A DNA stretch of 64,000 bases, from positions 203,149-267,148 of the forward strand of contig MU270020.1 of NCBI GenBank assembly GCA_021432635.1. The letters are read 5' to 3'. Source of the stretch: Thozetella sp. PMI_491 (Eukaryota; Ascomycota; Sordariomycetes; Chaetosphaeriales; Chaetosphaeriaceae). The notes under the pieces were generated by a model. The model had not been told where the DNA came from. It worked only from the letters and a program-made list of their open reading frames with translations, and made no database searches. This document shows, piece by piece, positions 23,209 through 34,461 of this stretch. The position numbers and the translations under genes were made by a program. Within the stretch, counting starts at the first letter, position 1, and each line of letters starts with the position of its first letter.

Positions 23209-24324
23209 AGGGGAAATGTGGCTCTCTGTGGCCCGGTGCTGGTAGTACAGATTGGTTGGGGGACGGATGAGGGCAAAATAAAAAACACGCGTTACCTCCA
23301 CAATCTTCTGCTCGACTCTTCCTCGTATATCAAGCATTCTTAAGGTTACCATCTGCCCCAGATTACTGATATGTTGGTTTACTAATTTTATTGCCACTTC
23401 TCTCGCATTGCTACCCATCGGCGGGCTTTGATAGGCCAACCAAACTTCCACCCCCAGAATTGAGAGACCTACGGCTGACCACCTTCCTTTCTGCACCGGT
23501 ACAGGCATCATAACGAACCCAGCTCAGAGATCAAGTGGGTTAATCTCAATTGAGTGGGATTTTGGTCTGCTGCCGATGTTACACCTCAGGAAGTGCATGT
23601 TTCTGCTAACGGCTACCTGGTTCGCTTAGCTCCTATCGATTGTGAGCAGCCCAGAAGAACAAAGCTTGTGAACTTCGAGAGATCGGGCCTCAACCCGTTG
23701 CCGATTACGCCACGAGCTGTGGCACATCATAGAGCAAACTTTGACAGCATATTTCGTCATATATCCAAATCAAGCAGATCTCCATTTCAGGTCGCGGTGC
23801 ATGCGTCATCATTCAGAGCCGTGTTCTAACACACCTAACTTGGTTTGGTTTTTTCATTGAAGCATGTCGCTTCTCATCACAGTAAATCAATAGGGAAACT
23901 TGGCGCAGCGTATAATGGGTAAGACTAGTTCTCCTAGCTGCTTTAGAGCGCCGCGGACGTGAAAGCATTCACCCGTAATTTGCTGGGTTCGAGTCAAATA
24001 CAGAAATGCACGTAGTACGAGCACAGAGGCAGGTAGCTGATCAGACGGTATCCTGCAGATCTGGAGTCAGATTGGTGGAGAGAGAACCGTCTGTCCCATT
24101 GGTCCCATATTACAGCCTTTCGCTTCGCTATTTTAGCCTCGCAGAGTCCAACGTCGATCGTAGCAACTCCCATCTCAGCCTGGTTCAATTCGAATCTCAA
24201 TCATTGTCGCTCTAGCTACACGCGCACCCTCGCCAAACCACCGCCGCATCAGAACTCAGCGGATCAGACCCTAAGGGACTTGACAGTTCTATCGCCGCGT
24301 GCCAGTGGGCACGCCACAGAAGCC
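23209..24324. other. Intergenic with tRNA-like relic
   Basis: About 1.1 kb between the divergent GMC and F-box genes. Apart from the tRNA-like A and B boxes at 23901-23995, noted separately, no gene or repeat is recognised. Both promoters must lie here. Confidence 0.5.
23901..23995 (+). repeat. Degenerate tRNA-like element (A-box and B-box only)
   Basis: TGGCGCAGCG (23901) fits the polymerase III A-box and GGTTCGAGTC (23986) the B-box, 75 bp apart. Acceptor and T stems do not pair (the T-arm keeps only its first pair), so no functional tRNA can be folded. It could be a tRNA pseudogene or a SINE head. Chance occurrence is possible. Confidence 0.25.
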
Positions 24325-25868
24325 ATGGCCCGGTTCTCCAGCCTTCCGCTGGAGTTGAAGGACCGGGTGCTTCTTGAGATATTTAATGCCTGCGATGCGG
24401 AACTCACAGCAATATGCACCTCAGTGTGCCGCGAATGGCAGTGTTTGATGGAGCGATACACCTTTGAAAACATCTGGCTGACCCCCGCGCGAGTGAAGGA
24501 GGCATCGAGAATAATCACGCCACATCGCCAAGCGCTCGTCAGGCATCTGTCCCTGGCAGTCATTCTAGATCCGTACGATGAATATGAAAATCCCGAAGAG
24601 ACAGAACAAGAGCATCAAGAAAACTGTGAGCGCTTCACCGCCGGCGTGACGGAGATGCTTCGCTATCTCGCCACCTGGGAGCGCACGCGCAGCTGGAACC
24701 CAGATGGCGGGTGGGGACTCGCCCTCGACCTTGACGTATATTCGCTGAGCGACCCTGGAAGATCTGATATAGCCAGCGACGAGGAATTGCGGGAGACCTC
24801 TCGCTGGGACGGAGCGTCTTCGTTTCTTGAATTCGTGAACGAAGGAGTCTTGGACATCCCCACCTTCCGCGGAGTGGTCTCTTTCTGCGTCTACCCCGAA
24901 GACGATTGCGTACAAAGAAACCTAGCACCCTTGGCATGCTGTCAAATTTCTTCTTTGTTTCTCGATCTTGAGGCTGTCGTCTGGACCTTTGTCGACGGCA
25001 GTGTGCGAGACGAGCCGAAACGACGACTTCGGCAGGGTAAGTCCGCTTTGTTCCACGTGGACGGTGTGCTACACCAATGCTGACGGCGGGCGTGGTAGAA
25101 TTCGCAACTGGTCTCAGCCTGATTCCAGCCTCGGTGAAATACTTCCGTCTTTTCTACGAGCAAACTACTTTCAATGAAGAGCCCCCCTTTGTCGATCCTA
25201 TTCTCGAGGGCGAACAGGGAGATCCGCTGAGTATCGCACTACGAAAACTCTCCCAGCAGCTAGTGCAGATGAATCTCGAGTGGTATGGTCAATATGGGAC
25301 AGAAGTATTTTGGCCCATAGAGGAAGAAGAGAATGTGAACGTCCCGGAATGGGAGCATCTCGAATCCCTCTACGTCACGCAGGGGATCTTTACGCCGAAT
25401 CAAGGGAACCTTTTCACGGTTCCGAAGGGGGAAGAGGACGTAGCATCGTTCCAGGACCTCGAGCGGTGCGTGCTTGATTCCAGCGCTGCGAACTCGTTTC
25501 TCCGTGCTGCCGGCCGCGCGGCGTCTCGAATGCCAAAGCTCCACAGGATCGGCCTAGACATCCGGAACACGACCGCAGACCCTCACGACCCCAAGTGCTC
25601 ACTTGGGATACTGTATATGGTAGATGGCCCGACATGCTCGCTGGTAGTCATGAACCCGGACATAGAATTGGAAGCAGAGACACAAACTGCGTGGGATAGA
25701 GCTGCGGAGGCCCGAACTGGGCAACCTAGGTGCCTGGAGATCGTCCGACCGGAGCCGCTCGCGGATAACGAGGAGGGAAACAACCAGGGCGAGACAGGGA
25801 ATAATGGGCAAGTGTGGGATCACGGTACATTAGATACTAGGCAAATGGTAAATATTCATCAGGAGTGA
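24325..25868 (+). CDS. F-box domain protein
   Basis: Probable substrate adaptor of an SCF ubiquitin ligase. The start is the ATG at 24325 in a good context (GCCATGG); the upstream in-frame triplet is TTG. Exons 24325-25036 and 25099-25868 give 493 residues; the intron has donor GTAAGT and acceptor TAG and changes frame, so it is needed. The F-box is residues 1-50: MARFSSLPLELKDRVLLEIF, then an LW-type end (REWQCLMERYTFENIWL). The rest reads like a fungal-expanded F-box family: conserved VRHLSLAVILDPYDEYENPE and ERFTAGVTEMLRYLATWE. No recognisable repeat domain for substrate binding. The C-terminus is acidic and polar. Target unknown; such genes are numerous and fast-evolving in filamentous fungi. 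Confidence 0.8.
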
Positions 25869-26317
25869 AGGCTGCTGGGGCGTTGGTGGGATACATTGGA
25901 GCCTACTGTGAGGCTTCATGGGACGAGCAGTTGGAGGTTGCGTCTTCTAATATCCCCCCTTAAAAGAATATGGTATTTTCGTGACAACGATAGGGTCGCG
26001 TACTAATCTAAAGCAATCGCTGGTCATCTACACCTGTCCTATAGCTTACAGGAGTGTAACTAACTTTAGGCCATCTTCGTCGTTCCTTCTATTTGCGGAC
26101 TGCCTCCTCTTCATCGTTCCTGGTATGGTTATGTTTGTGGGCCACTATAAATCCATCAGTCGTCCTCCAGACTGTCATTCCCAACGCACTTGTGGGAAAC
26201 AAGTTGCCGAAGCTATAGTCAATATTCGGAGCACCATATCATGCATCAAGGTAGCAAACATGGGCGGCGGCGTCACGTCGCATCCTCCTTAATTATCATC
26301 ATCATCATCATCTCATC
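25869..26317. other. Convergent 3' spacer with (ATC)n microsatellite
   Basis: About 450 bp between the 3' ends of the F-box and CFEM genes, so it holds both terminators. An imperfect ATC repeat runs from about 26294 to 26313, partly inside the 3' flank of the CFEM gene. No gene seen. Confidence 0.5.
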
Positions 26318-27629
26318 TCATCGGGGTGGTGCCGGAGTCGATGACATCTCATACGTGCCAGAGCCATATGCCTGTCCGTGCAGCTCTGGCCGCAGTTGGG
26401 TGTCTCCCATGACTTCTGGCCGAGAGCCCTGGGGCTGGGCGTAGTACACGGGTTGCGCTAGCTGTCCGTAGCTTGGGGGGTTTTGTACCGGGGCCGCCGG
26501 CGGTGGCATATAGCCCGGAGCGTAGCCTGGATACGGATGTACTTGCATCTCATGCACCGGCGGACCGGCGGGGAATGATGGCCTCGGTGGATTGTATATC
26601 GGCGCATATCCTTGAATAGGTGACATGGTACCCCCTGAGACCGTTGTTGTGGCCGTAGACATAATGCTGGGATGCCGCGAGACATCAGATTGGTTGGCAG
26701 GAGAAGGTGTGCTGCCCGTCGGCGTGACGGCGTAGACCTTGGATTCGCCGGCGAGCTCGGGCTTGCCCGCCGGTATAGCGACTGCAGCAGTGGCAGGCAC
26801 CGAGCGCTGCGCGGCGTCCCCCTCCGGCGGTGCCGGAACGACAGGGGCATATACCTGCTTGTCTCTCTTAGTACAGCACTTGTAGATGATAAACAACAGT
26901 GCACATAAGATGATAGCACCGCCCGCGGAGCCGACCGCGATGCCGATGGTAGCCGTCTTCGAAAGACCCGAGTCGCCTCCGCCTCCATTGCCAGAGCCGC
27001 CCGAGGAGCCGGGTGTGGAGGAGCCGACATATGCGGTCGAAGTGATGACGGAGCCGGCGGCGTTGGTTCTCGTGACGACCACCACCGCAGTTGTTTGTTC
27101 GGTATCCGTGGTGTAGTAGCCTCCACCGTTAGTATCGAAGTCCGTGAAGGTTGTCAATCCCGCATTAATGCTCAGGCATTCTTCCGAGGCGGCAGAGATT
27201 ACGTCTGGCGGGGAAACTGGTTAGACCTCCTTTGATCGAATACAGTGATAGTCAGTCAGAGGCGGTCCACTAGAACAACTTACTGGCCGCAACCAAGTAT
27301 CCACAAGCCTGAGCAAGGCACGCGTAGGCCGCTTCATAAATAATCTCGATATTTAGATACTGGCACTCGCACGCCAGGTCATTCAGCCGACAGGTGGTGC
27401 TCTTCGTGACGGCCGAGTCTATGCATGCCGTAGCGCACGTCATGACGGTCCGAGGAGACAACTCATCGCGCAACCGGAGATCAAGAGCAGCCGCGGACGG
27501 CGCCTGTGTGATCTGAGGGAATGCAGGATCGGAAACGTCAAAGAAGGGTATGTTGAAGCTTGCGGCACCGCCCGCCAGGGACAACAAGGCCAAGCATGAC
27601 ACGAGCAGGCCGTACAGCGACTGCACCAT
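26318..27629 (-). CDS. CFEM-domain single-pass membrane protein
   Basis: Fungal cell-surface protein; CFEM domains are eight-cysteine modules that in some fungi bind heme or act in host or surface interaction. Exons 27629-27284 and 27204-26318 give 410 residues. A signal peptide MVQSLYGLLVSCLALLSLAG starts the protein. The CFEM domain (about residues 60-125) has all eight cysteines, including MTCATACIDS, LACECQYL and ACLAQACGY, the last cysteine coming after the intron in SEEC. A glycine/serine-rich stretch (SSGGSGNGGGGDSG) leads to one membrane helix (TATIGIAVGSAGGAIILCAL) followed by CCTKRDK. The cytoplasmic tail is proline- and tyrosine-rich. It thus has a WSC/sensor-like layout instead of the usual GPI anchor. 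A sensor or anchored receptor role is inferred from layout only. Confidence 0.9.
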
Positions 27630-28856
27630 GGTCAAGGAGGAAAGTATTCCCCGAATACTGAGCCAGGAGTGTGATTTGCGAACGAATGGCCTGAAGATCA
27701 ACACGCTGTTACGGTAGGAGGTGTGTGGTGCAGGATCGACCAAGCAGAGCGAAACCAGAGCAGGACATGATGCCTCAACCCCCAACTCCCCCCCCCCAGC
27801 ACTTAAGGGCAGCCGCAAGACCCTCGATACCCCGTCACCCCATATCTGCCGCCGCGCATCTATTCCCCACTGGACGCCACGTCCCAAGTGAGACTCTGCT
27901 GAAAAGCCCACACGTCTAGTCTCAGCCTACGAGGCGTCTTCGACTGCAGGCCCCATGCGATAGGGAGAAAGGCCTGGCAACCGGGAGGCGCCTCCCAGCC
28001 CAAAACAGCCATGGCGCAAATTGTTCGCGCAGGATATCCGCTATTGCTGGTGGCAATGATTGGCCCTTTCTACCGACCTGTGCCGGATACCCTTCTCGTC
28101 CCCTGGTTTGATGGGTTCAGCCGCACGCACGTCCGTCAATAGAGAGGGGCCTGATGGGGCACACCCACTTACACGACCGCTATCGCTGTGCGGCTCCGGC
28201 TGGTAATGAGAGCACGAGGGCAAGACGAGGCTCCGAGAAGGCGCGCATACGTTAGACCGCGCTCGCAAGCCCCAGCCACCAGCGTCCGACGAGAGCCGGG
28301 TCAGTTGCAGCCTGGAAGCGGCAAGACCGGAGCAACGGCAGCAATTTTTGGCTTGATCGAGCGGCTATTGTTGCAGACGAACTAAGTAAACAGGCCAGGC
28401 ACAGCTCAAAGATACTGAAACGAGCTGGGACAACCTGGGACGACTGCGGCCCCCCTGCTATAGCCAGTGGTGGTAAAGCGCTTGTCCACCGCAACTAATA
28501 CAACCCCTGCTCAGCTCTCAGTTGCCCTGTTACGCCAGGAGGGCATTATTGATCGGTCAGCTGCTGCATGTCGTACAAGTCCATTGCTACCCTAGACTAT
28601 CGGCCTCTCCATAAAGAGGCAGCGTCACCTCTATCCCTTTTTGCTTCTGTGAAGAGCGTTCCTGTCCCAGCAGTGCCTACCTCACAGCCCTCTAACGCCG
28701 TCCCTGAAGTCCCTAGCTGAACGCAACCCAATCGCAAGCCGAAACAAGGCACGCTATGGATGAGAGCCCCAAGGGCGCCCCCCTGGCATACATGCAGCAG
28801 GATGCTTTAATCGATGATACAAGAAAAACACAGATACAGTAGCGCAGCGGGCGCAC
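27630..28856. other. Intergenic, CFEM promoter and receptor terminator
   Basis: About 1.2 kb upstream of the CFEM gene, containing a short C run near 27790. No convincing gene or repeat family. Confidence 0.5.
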
Positions 28857-30099
28857 TCAATCATCCCACTCTTCGTCTAGTTGGTCAATGAGTCGGTTCT
28901 CGTCCTCCCGGTTCCTATTCCGCCTGCTTGGGGAAATAGACAGCGCCCGGTAGCCTCTCCTGCTTGGGAAGCATCGCGCACATGAAGAAAGGAGAATGGT
29001 CAGCATATCCTAAGGTGTATTGTCAGCAACGTAAACTTGATTTGATGGTTGCGGGGTAGGGAAGGCCGTACATTGAAGAAGTTCCAGATGCTAGACCAGA
29101 GGCTGTAGTTGGGCAGTTGCCGCCAGCCGCGCGCATGCCCCACGGTCCGTTGGTAGAATACACCTCCAACCAGATAAACCAGGACGGCAATAAAGAAGAT
29201 GATGGCGAACACGCTGCCTGGACCGACACTGCCGGGCTTGTGTGGCTCGGCGCCAGCGCAGGCGTGTTGGGAGCGCACCTCGAAAAAGTAGGCGCACTCG
29301 TCAGGGTCGACGCCCACAAACGAGGCCGCGGCGTGGGTGTTCAAGGGATCTCGGTCGCAGAGGAACGAGATGGTAGCCGACTTGCGCCGCGTGGTGTCGC
29401 CCTTGTCCTTCTCCTTATCTGTGTCCTTCGTCTTCGTCGTCTCCTTGTTGGCGACCTTGCCTTTCGGCGAGGTCTCTTCCGAGTCCTCGTCGTAGTACTT
29501 GTTGTACCTCGCGCCGTCGTGGACGGCATCCCGCTTGTCGCTCTTGTCGGTCGCGCACGGGGAGCCGCCCGTGTACTGGAGGACGAGTTTGCGGCCGCGG
29601 GATACGAGCTTCGAGGATTGTAGGCTACACACCACAGGTCAGCATATCATTTCCTTTCGTCTGGAGCACCCCCGAATCGCAAATAGCCTACATACCCTAG
29701 CGAATAGACCTTGCCATCTTTTTCGTAATACGCGCTAATGTTGCTATGCAGCGAACTAGGGACATCCACTGCTTTCTCGACTGGCTTCACCACCGCGCCG
29801 CAGATGTTCAATGTGAAGTCGTAGTTGAGGTCGTATCCCTTCGCGGTGTAGTCGGTCAACTGCGCGTTCTTGGGGGCTTTCTTGTCCTTTTCCAGAATGA
29901 TGGCCGTGTCGGGGCGCAGGTCGAAGAAGGCGCCGCTCTGGGAATGCGCTACGCAAGGCGTCGCCTCGACCGTAGCCGAGCTAGTGGAAGTCGAAGAAGT
30001 CGAAGATGCGGTTGCGAGGAGCGTAGTGCTATCGGCGGCGAGCACCGTTGCTGCGAGCACCGCGATGAGCAGCGCGCCCGGAGAGCGTCGGACAATCAT
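28857..30099 (-). CDS. MRH-domain sorting receptor (Mrl1/Atg27 family)
   Basis: Type I membrane protein of the mannose-6-phosphate-receptor-homology group; fungal Mrl1 aids vacuolar hydrolase sorting and Atg27 cycles Atg9 membranes. Exons 30099-29696, 29624-29072, 29009-28857 give 369 residues. A signal peptide (SPGALLIAVLAATVLA) is followed by a Ser/Thr stretch and a lumenal domain with paired cysteines (TPCVAHS, LNICGAVV, GSPCATD, SFLCDRDP, DECAYFF, QHACAG). The membrane helix is GSVFAIIFFIAVLVYLVGGV. The cytosolic tail has RGWRQLPNYSLW, SRRGYRALS and the acidic end DENRLIDQLDEEWDD, typical of fungal members. A Lys/Asp/Thr-rich insert (KETTKTKDTDKEKDKGD) interrupts the lumenal domain. Mrl1 is preferred over Atg27 from the long tail, but this is not certain. 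Confidence 0.85.
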
Positions 30100-30934
30100 G
30101 ATGGCTTAGTGTTGGGGGCGTCGGGAGGATTACGTCGGCTTCGGAACTAAGGTTGGGGAAGGCTAAAGCGCGCGCACGGCGCTGGAAGGCAGAAACGAGA
30201 GCGCTCTCATCAACCGGATTGCACGGAGGGGATCAATGGGCGATTGACGAGGGGAAATCGCAGCGCCGGGGGACTCGTCACGACGATGGAGGGCGTGTCC
30301 TGTCTGTCAAGCGCGGTCCGGTCGTTAAAGCTGCTGCCGGAAAAGATGTCATCTGCATTCCTCCTGCGCCGGCCTTGGACGTGGCGGGCGTAGTGGGGCG
30401 CCCAGGCAAAGCGACAGATCTTCAGGGGCGGAACAGCCCGTAACGGCCCGGCAAATCCTATTCTTTTCGACAATTGAGACGTCCCGTAAACGGGTAAGCC
30501 CTCGCGCCCGCGGCCGATCTTGTCTATCCGATCAGCAGATCTCGCACATACACCCGCGTAGTTCTAGCCCAAGCTCACTACCGAGTGAGGATTGCGACGG
30601 CGTGTTCCCACAATCGCGTATTCGTATCACTCGACTCCGGTTCGTGGCCCCGTCTGCAAAAACGGAAGCGAATTAACCCACGGCCGGTGTGACGTTTTCG
30701 GGCGCGGGCATTCGATCATTTCACGCGCTAGTCCCAAGGCGGAAGCATATTATGAACTCACACCCCTCGACCTCAGTTCATCCGGGTCCCAGACATCCGG
30801 AGAGACTAAAAGGCTGGGCAAGAAGTCTACTATGATACTAGGGCTCCCTCCCAGATTTAAATAAAACGGCAAGATGCGCCATATCAAGTCAAGATGTACC
30901 AGAATAAAGACAGGCATCTATATTGCAAGTAACG
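30100..30934. promoter_or_regulatory. Divergent promoter region, sorting receptor / ERG24
   Basis: 835 bp between divergent start codons. No gene is supported. It should contain both promoters. Confidence 0.5.
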
Positions 30935-32585
30935 ATGGCATCAACGTCCGAAACACCTACCAAAACCCAAGCTCGGTCGGGGCAGAAACCGCGTGGTTAT
31001 GAGTTCGGCGGCCCGTAAGTCACTTCCCACAGTGCGAGCATACCCTTGCACCCAGAGACTAAGACACCTATATATACCTGGTTGTTTGGCTATTTGACTA
31101 TACTGACGGCACTGTCCGCTCCTTAGCCTAGGGGCTGTCGGCGTGAGCTTCGGCCTCCCCATTCTTCTCTGCATCTTCTACTTTGGCTGCAACGACATCA
31201 CCGGATGCCCTGCCCCGTCACTACTGAGCCTAGGGACTCTCAAGCTTGAGAACCTCAAGCGCGAAGTTGGATGGCCAGGCCTCGATGCCTTCTTCACCTG
31301 GGAGGTGACGGCGTGGATGCTGGGATACTTGCTCTTCAACCTAGTCTTATACCGCGTTCTGCCTGCAACCGAGGTCGAAGGAACCGTCCTCGCTAATGGT
31401 GGGCGCCTGAAGTATCGGCTCAATGGTTGGTACCCTGTTCCCCCTCCCCATTCTCAGATGGAAACTGTAGAGATGTTAACGAAGCCGTGTTAAGCCTTCT
31501 CCTCGAGCATGTTCACGCTCGCCATCTGCGCTGCTGGCACTGCAGCACAGGGCGCCGAGTTCCCCGTCTGGACCTTCATCACCGACCACTACGTGCAGAT
31601 CATCGTGACCAACACTCTTCTCTCGTATGCCCTCGCGACTTTCGTCTACGTGCGCAGCTTCGGCATCAAGCCCGGCAACAAGGACTTGCGCCTACTTGCG
31701 CAGGGCGGTGTCACCGGCAATGCCATGTACGACTGGTTCATTGGCCGCGAGCTGAACCCGCGTGTGACACTCCCCTTGATCGGGGAGATCGATCTCAAGC
31801 AGTTCGCCGAGATCCGCCCGGGCCTGTTGGGCTGGACGCTGTTGAACTTTGCCTTCGTGGCCAAGCAGTACCGCAGCTTCGGCTACGTGACGGATGGCAT
31901 CCTCTTCATCTCGATCATCCAAGCCCTCTACGTCCTGGACTGCCACTACATGGAGCCGGCGCTGCTGACGACCATGGACATCACCACGGATGGCTGGGGC
32001 TGCATGCTCATCTTTGGCGACCTGGTCTGGGTCCCGTTCGTGCACTCGACGCCGACCCGCTACCTTGCCACACACCCAATCTCTCTGGGGTGGGCTGGCA
32101 TGGTGCTTGTCGGTGCCGTCCTCCTCATCGGTTTCACCATCTTCCGGCTCTCCAATAGCCAGAAGAACGCGTTCCGCACGAATCCCAATGACCCGGCCGT
32201 CGCCCATCTCAAATACATCGAGACTAAGTCCGGCAGTCGGCTCCTGGTCTCGGGCTGGTGGGGCGTCTCGCGGCACATCAACTACTTCGGCGACTGGCTT
32301 CAGGGGTTTCCGTATGTCCTCCCCACGGGCTTGGCTGGCTATGCGATTCTGGCCGCCGGGACGAATGCCGAAGGCGCCATCAAGATGGTAGATGGCCGAG
32401 AAGTGGTCCAGGGCGGCGCAAAGGGCTGGGGCATGCTCTTTACCTACTTCTACGTCGTCTACTTTGCCGTACTGCTTGTCCATCGAGCCATGCGTGACGA
32501 CGAGAAGTGCGCGCGAAAGTACGGCGAGGACTGGGAGAAATACAAGAAGCTCGTCCCGTACCGCATCGTCCCGGGGCTGTACTGA
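30935..32585 (+). CDS. ERG24: Delta(14)-sterol reductase
   Basis: Reduces the C14-C15 double bond left by Erg11 in ergosterol synthesis, using NADPH, in the ER membrane. Exons 30935-31014, 31127-31425, 31495-32585 total 1470 nt (489 residues), the usual length. The N-terminus KPRGYEFGGPLGAVGVSFGL is typical; the second exon begins at 31127 because only that AG gives the conserved PLGAVG. The ERG4/ERG24 signature is present as LLVSGWWGVSRHINYFGDWL, and the C-terminus HRAMRDDEKCARKYGEDWEK then YRIVPGLY is the family end. About eight to nine membrane helices are visible. All conserved positions I know are intact, so it should be active. This enzyme is the target class of morpholine fungicides. 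Divergent from the sorting receptor gene. Confidence 0.97.
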
Positions 32586-33414
32586 GTAGACACTGAGCCT
32601 GGGCGGACATAAGCGGGCTAGCGCTCTGAGGAGATCGTCATACTTTGCGGAAGTAGTTAATTTTTTTTTGGTCGGAGACCGCATAGACAGCTAGTTTTCC
32701 AATGTAGGGAAGGGACGGCGGGCAATATGCATCGATGCGTTTAAGACGGCACTCGGTTGAACATTGAATAGCTTGTGTACGCCTGGCTATCTCTCTACTT
32801 ATGTTCTAGTTAATAAATAAGTAGGGCACATATTATAGGTGGGGGGAAATGAGTCGAATTCCCATCGCGCAATGGGCTCGTGCTCGTATTCGGAGCGCGA
32901 CTGGGGTGATAACTTGCGCGGCGCCGGATAGTTAGGTATTTGTTTAATAGCGAGCGTCGTGTCAGTGTCAACGTTAGTGTCAATGTCAGTGTCAAGGTAG
33001 GAATGTGGGGCTACAAACGGAGCAACGTCCGCGGCTATAGTTATTTTGCTTCCATGGGGCTTTGACCAATGAAAGCCCGCCCTTCGTCCAACCTCTACCT
33101 CTCCCGAAGTCACGTGCTAATGCACGGATCAATTGCATCACAAAACCCCCACCACGGTTGATTGGACGACGGGGCCTTGGGTTTGATTTGGGTGGGATAC
33201 GCCTGGCCTTGCCTGGGGGGCAACTTTTCTTGCAAATAACTCCCCTCCTCGAGGCGCGACCTTTGCTTGTTGCCTGCTCGCCGTTGCTCTTCTCCCCCGA
33301 AAGCCTGCATCGCCATCTTGCTCCTCTCCCTCCTCCCCATCCCCCACGCCCACGCGCCCCCATCAGTGCCTTTTTCACAGTCTTCGGAAGGAAACCCCAG
33401 GCCATCATTTCAAG
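32586..33414. other. Intergenic with short tandem repeat
   Basis: About 830 bp between ERG24 and EB1. A degenerate 6-bp repeat based on GTGTCA runs from 32960 to 32996. The part before 33415 is pyrimidine-rich, as in many fungal promoters. No gene supported. Confidence 0.5.
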
Positions 33415-34461
33415 ATGGGCGAATCGCGGTTTGTGCCCTTTTAACCCCCCTCCAAGCGCCACGCCACGGCAACCATTCCGCCAGCCTTTTTGCCTCGGGG
33501 CCGCAACTGACAGCGGGAAACCCATAGACAAGAGCTAGTTGCTTGGCTCAACAGCCTCCTCCAGCTCAACATGACCAAGGTCGAGCAATGCGGAACTGGG
33601 TAAGCGATCACCGGCCCTGTCCATTACCCCGCTATGTCGACCGAGCCCACGACGTCTCTCGCGCGCGAGGAAGCCCTTGACAATGACGACGCCGGAGCCG
33701 CAGCTAACCAGCTATCCCAACAGTGCTGCCTTGTGCCAGGTTTACGACAGCATCTTTCTCGACGTTGCCATGTCTCGGGTCAAGTTCAACGTGAACACTG
33801 AGTATGCCTACATACAAAATTTTAAAATCTTACAGAGTGCGTATCTCCTCCCCTCTTCCCTACGCACCCGCCTCCTGGCACACTCCAGGTATGCATGCCC
33901 ATGCTGACAAGCGGTGCCCGCGCAGGTTGCTTCACAAAGCACCAGATCGAGAAGCTGATCCCGGTGGAGGCGCTCGTCAAGTGCAAGATGCAGGACAACC
34001 TTGACTTCCTACAGTGGACCAAGCGATTCTGGGATCAATACTACCCCGGCGGAGACTACGACGCCGTCGGCCGGCGGAAAGGCGGGGGTCCTCCGCCGGC
34101 GGGCGGTGCTGCCCCACGCGCGGCGCCCACCGGCGCGCGGAGGACCGGCGGTACGACGCCCACGACAGGCCCGCGAATTGGCTCAAGGGCAGGCGGCGGC
34201 GGCGGTGCGGCCAACTCGGCCCTGCAGCAGGAGCTCAACACGCTCAAGGAGACGGTGGTGGGGCTGGAGCGCGAGCGCGACTTCTACTTTAGCAAGCTCC
34301 GTGACATTGAGCTCCTGGTCCAGCAGGCGGTCGAGGAGGACCCCGAGCTAGACAAGCAGGAAGACGGGCTTATCAAGCAGATCCAGACGATTCTCTACTC
34401 GACCGAGGAAGGCTTCGAGATCCCCGAGGGCGAGCAGCTCGACGACCAGGAGACGTTCTGA
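33415..34461 (+). CDS. Microtubule plus-end tracking protein EB1 (Bim1/Mal3)
   Basis: Binds growing microtubule ends and recruits partners through its C-terminal dimer domain. Four exons, 33415-33428, 33528-33599, 33724-33836, 33926-34461, total 735 nt (244 residues). The first coding exon is only 14 nt (MGES plus part of Arg); it is required to give the canonical start MGESRQELVAWLNSLLQLNM. The calponin-homology domain (1-105) includes TKVEQCGTGAALCQVYDSIF, NFKILQSCFTKHQIEKLIPV and FLQWTKRFWDQYYPGGDYDA. A basic Gly/Pro/Arg linker follows (106-165), then the coiled-coil EBH domain with ERERDFYFSKLRDIELLVQQ. The tail DDQETF ends in Phe instead of the usual Tyr of the EEY/F motif that binds CAP-Gly proteins. 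Essentially complete. Confidence 0.96.

Noticed and set aside
24280..24324. Upstream extension of the F-box protein
   Set aside because: The frame begins with TTG; the ATG at 24325 has the better context and starts the F-box.
29746..30150. Plus-strand frame opposite the MRH receptor
   Set aside because: Antisense shadow of a gene with signal peptide, cysteines and family tail on the minus strand.
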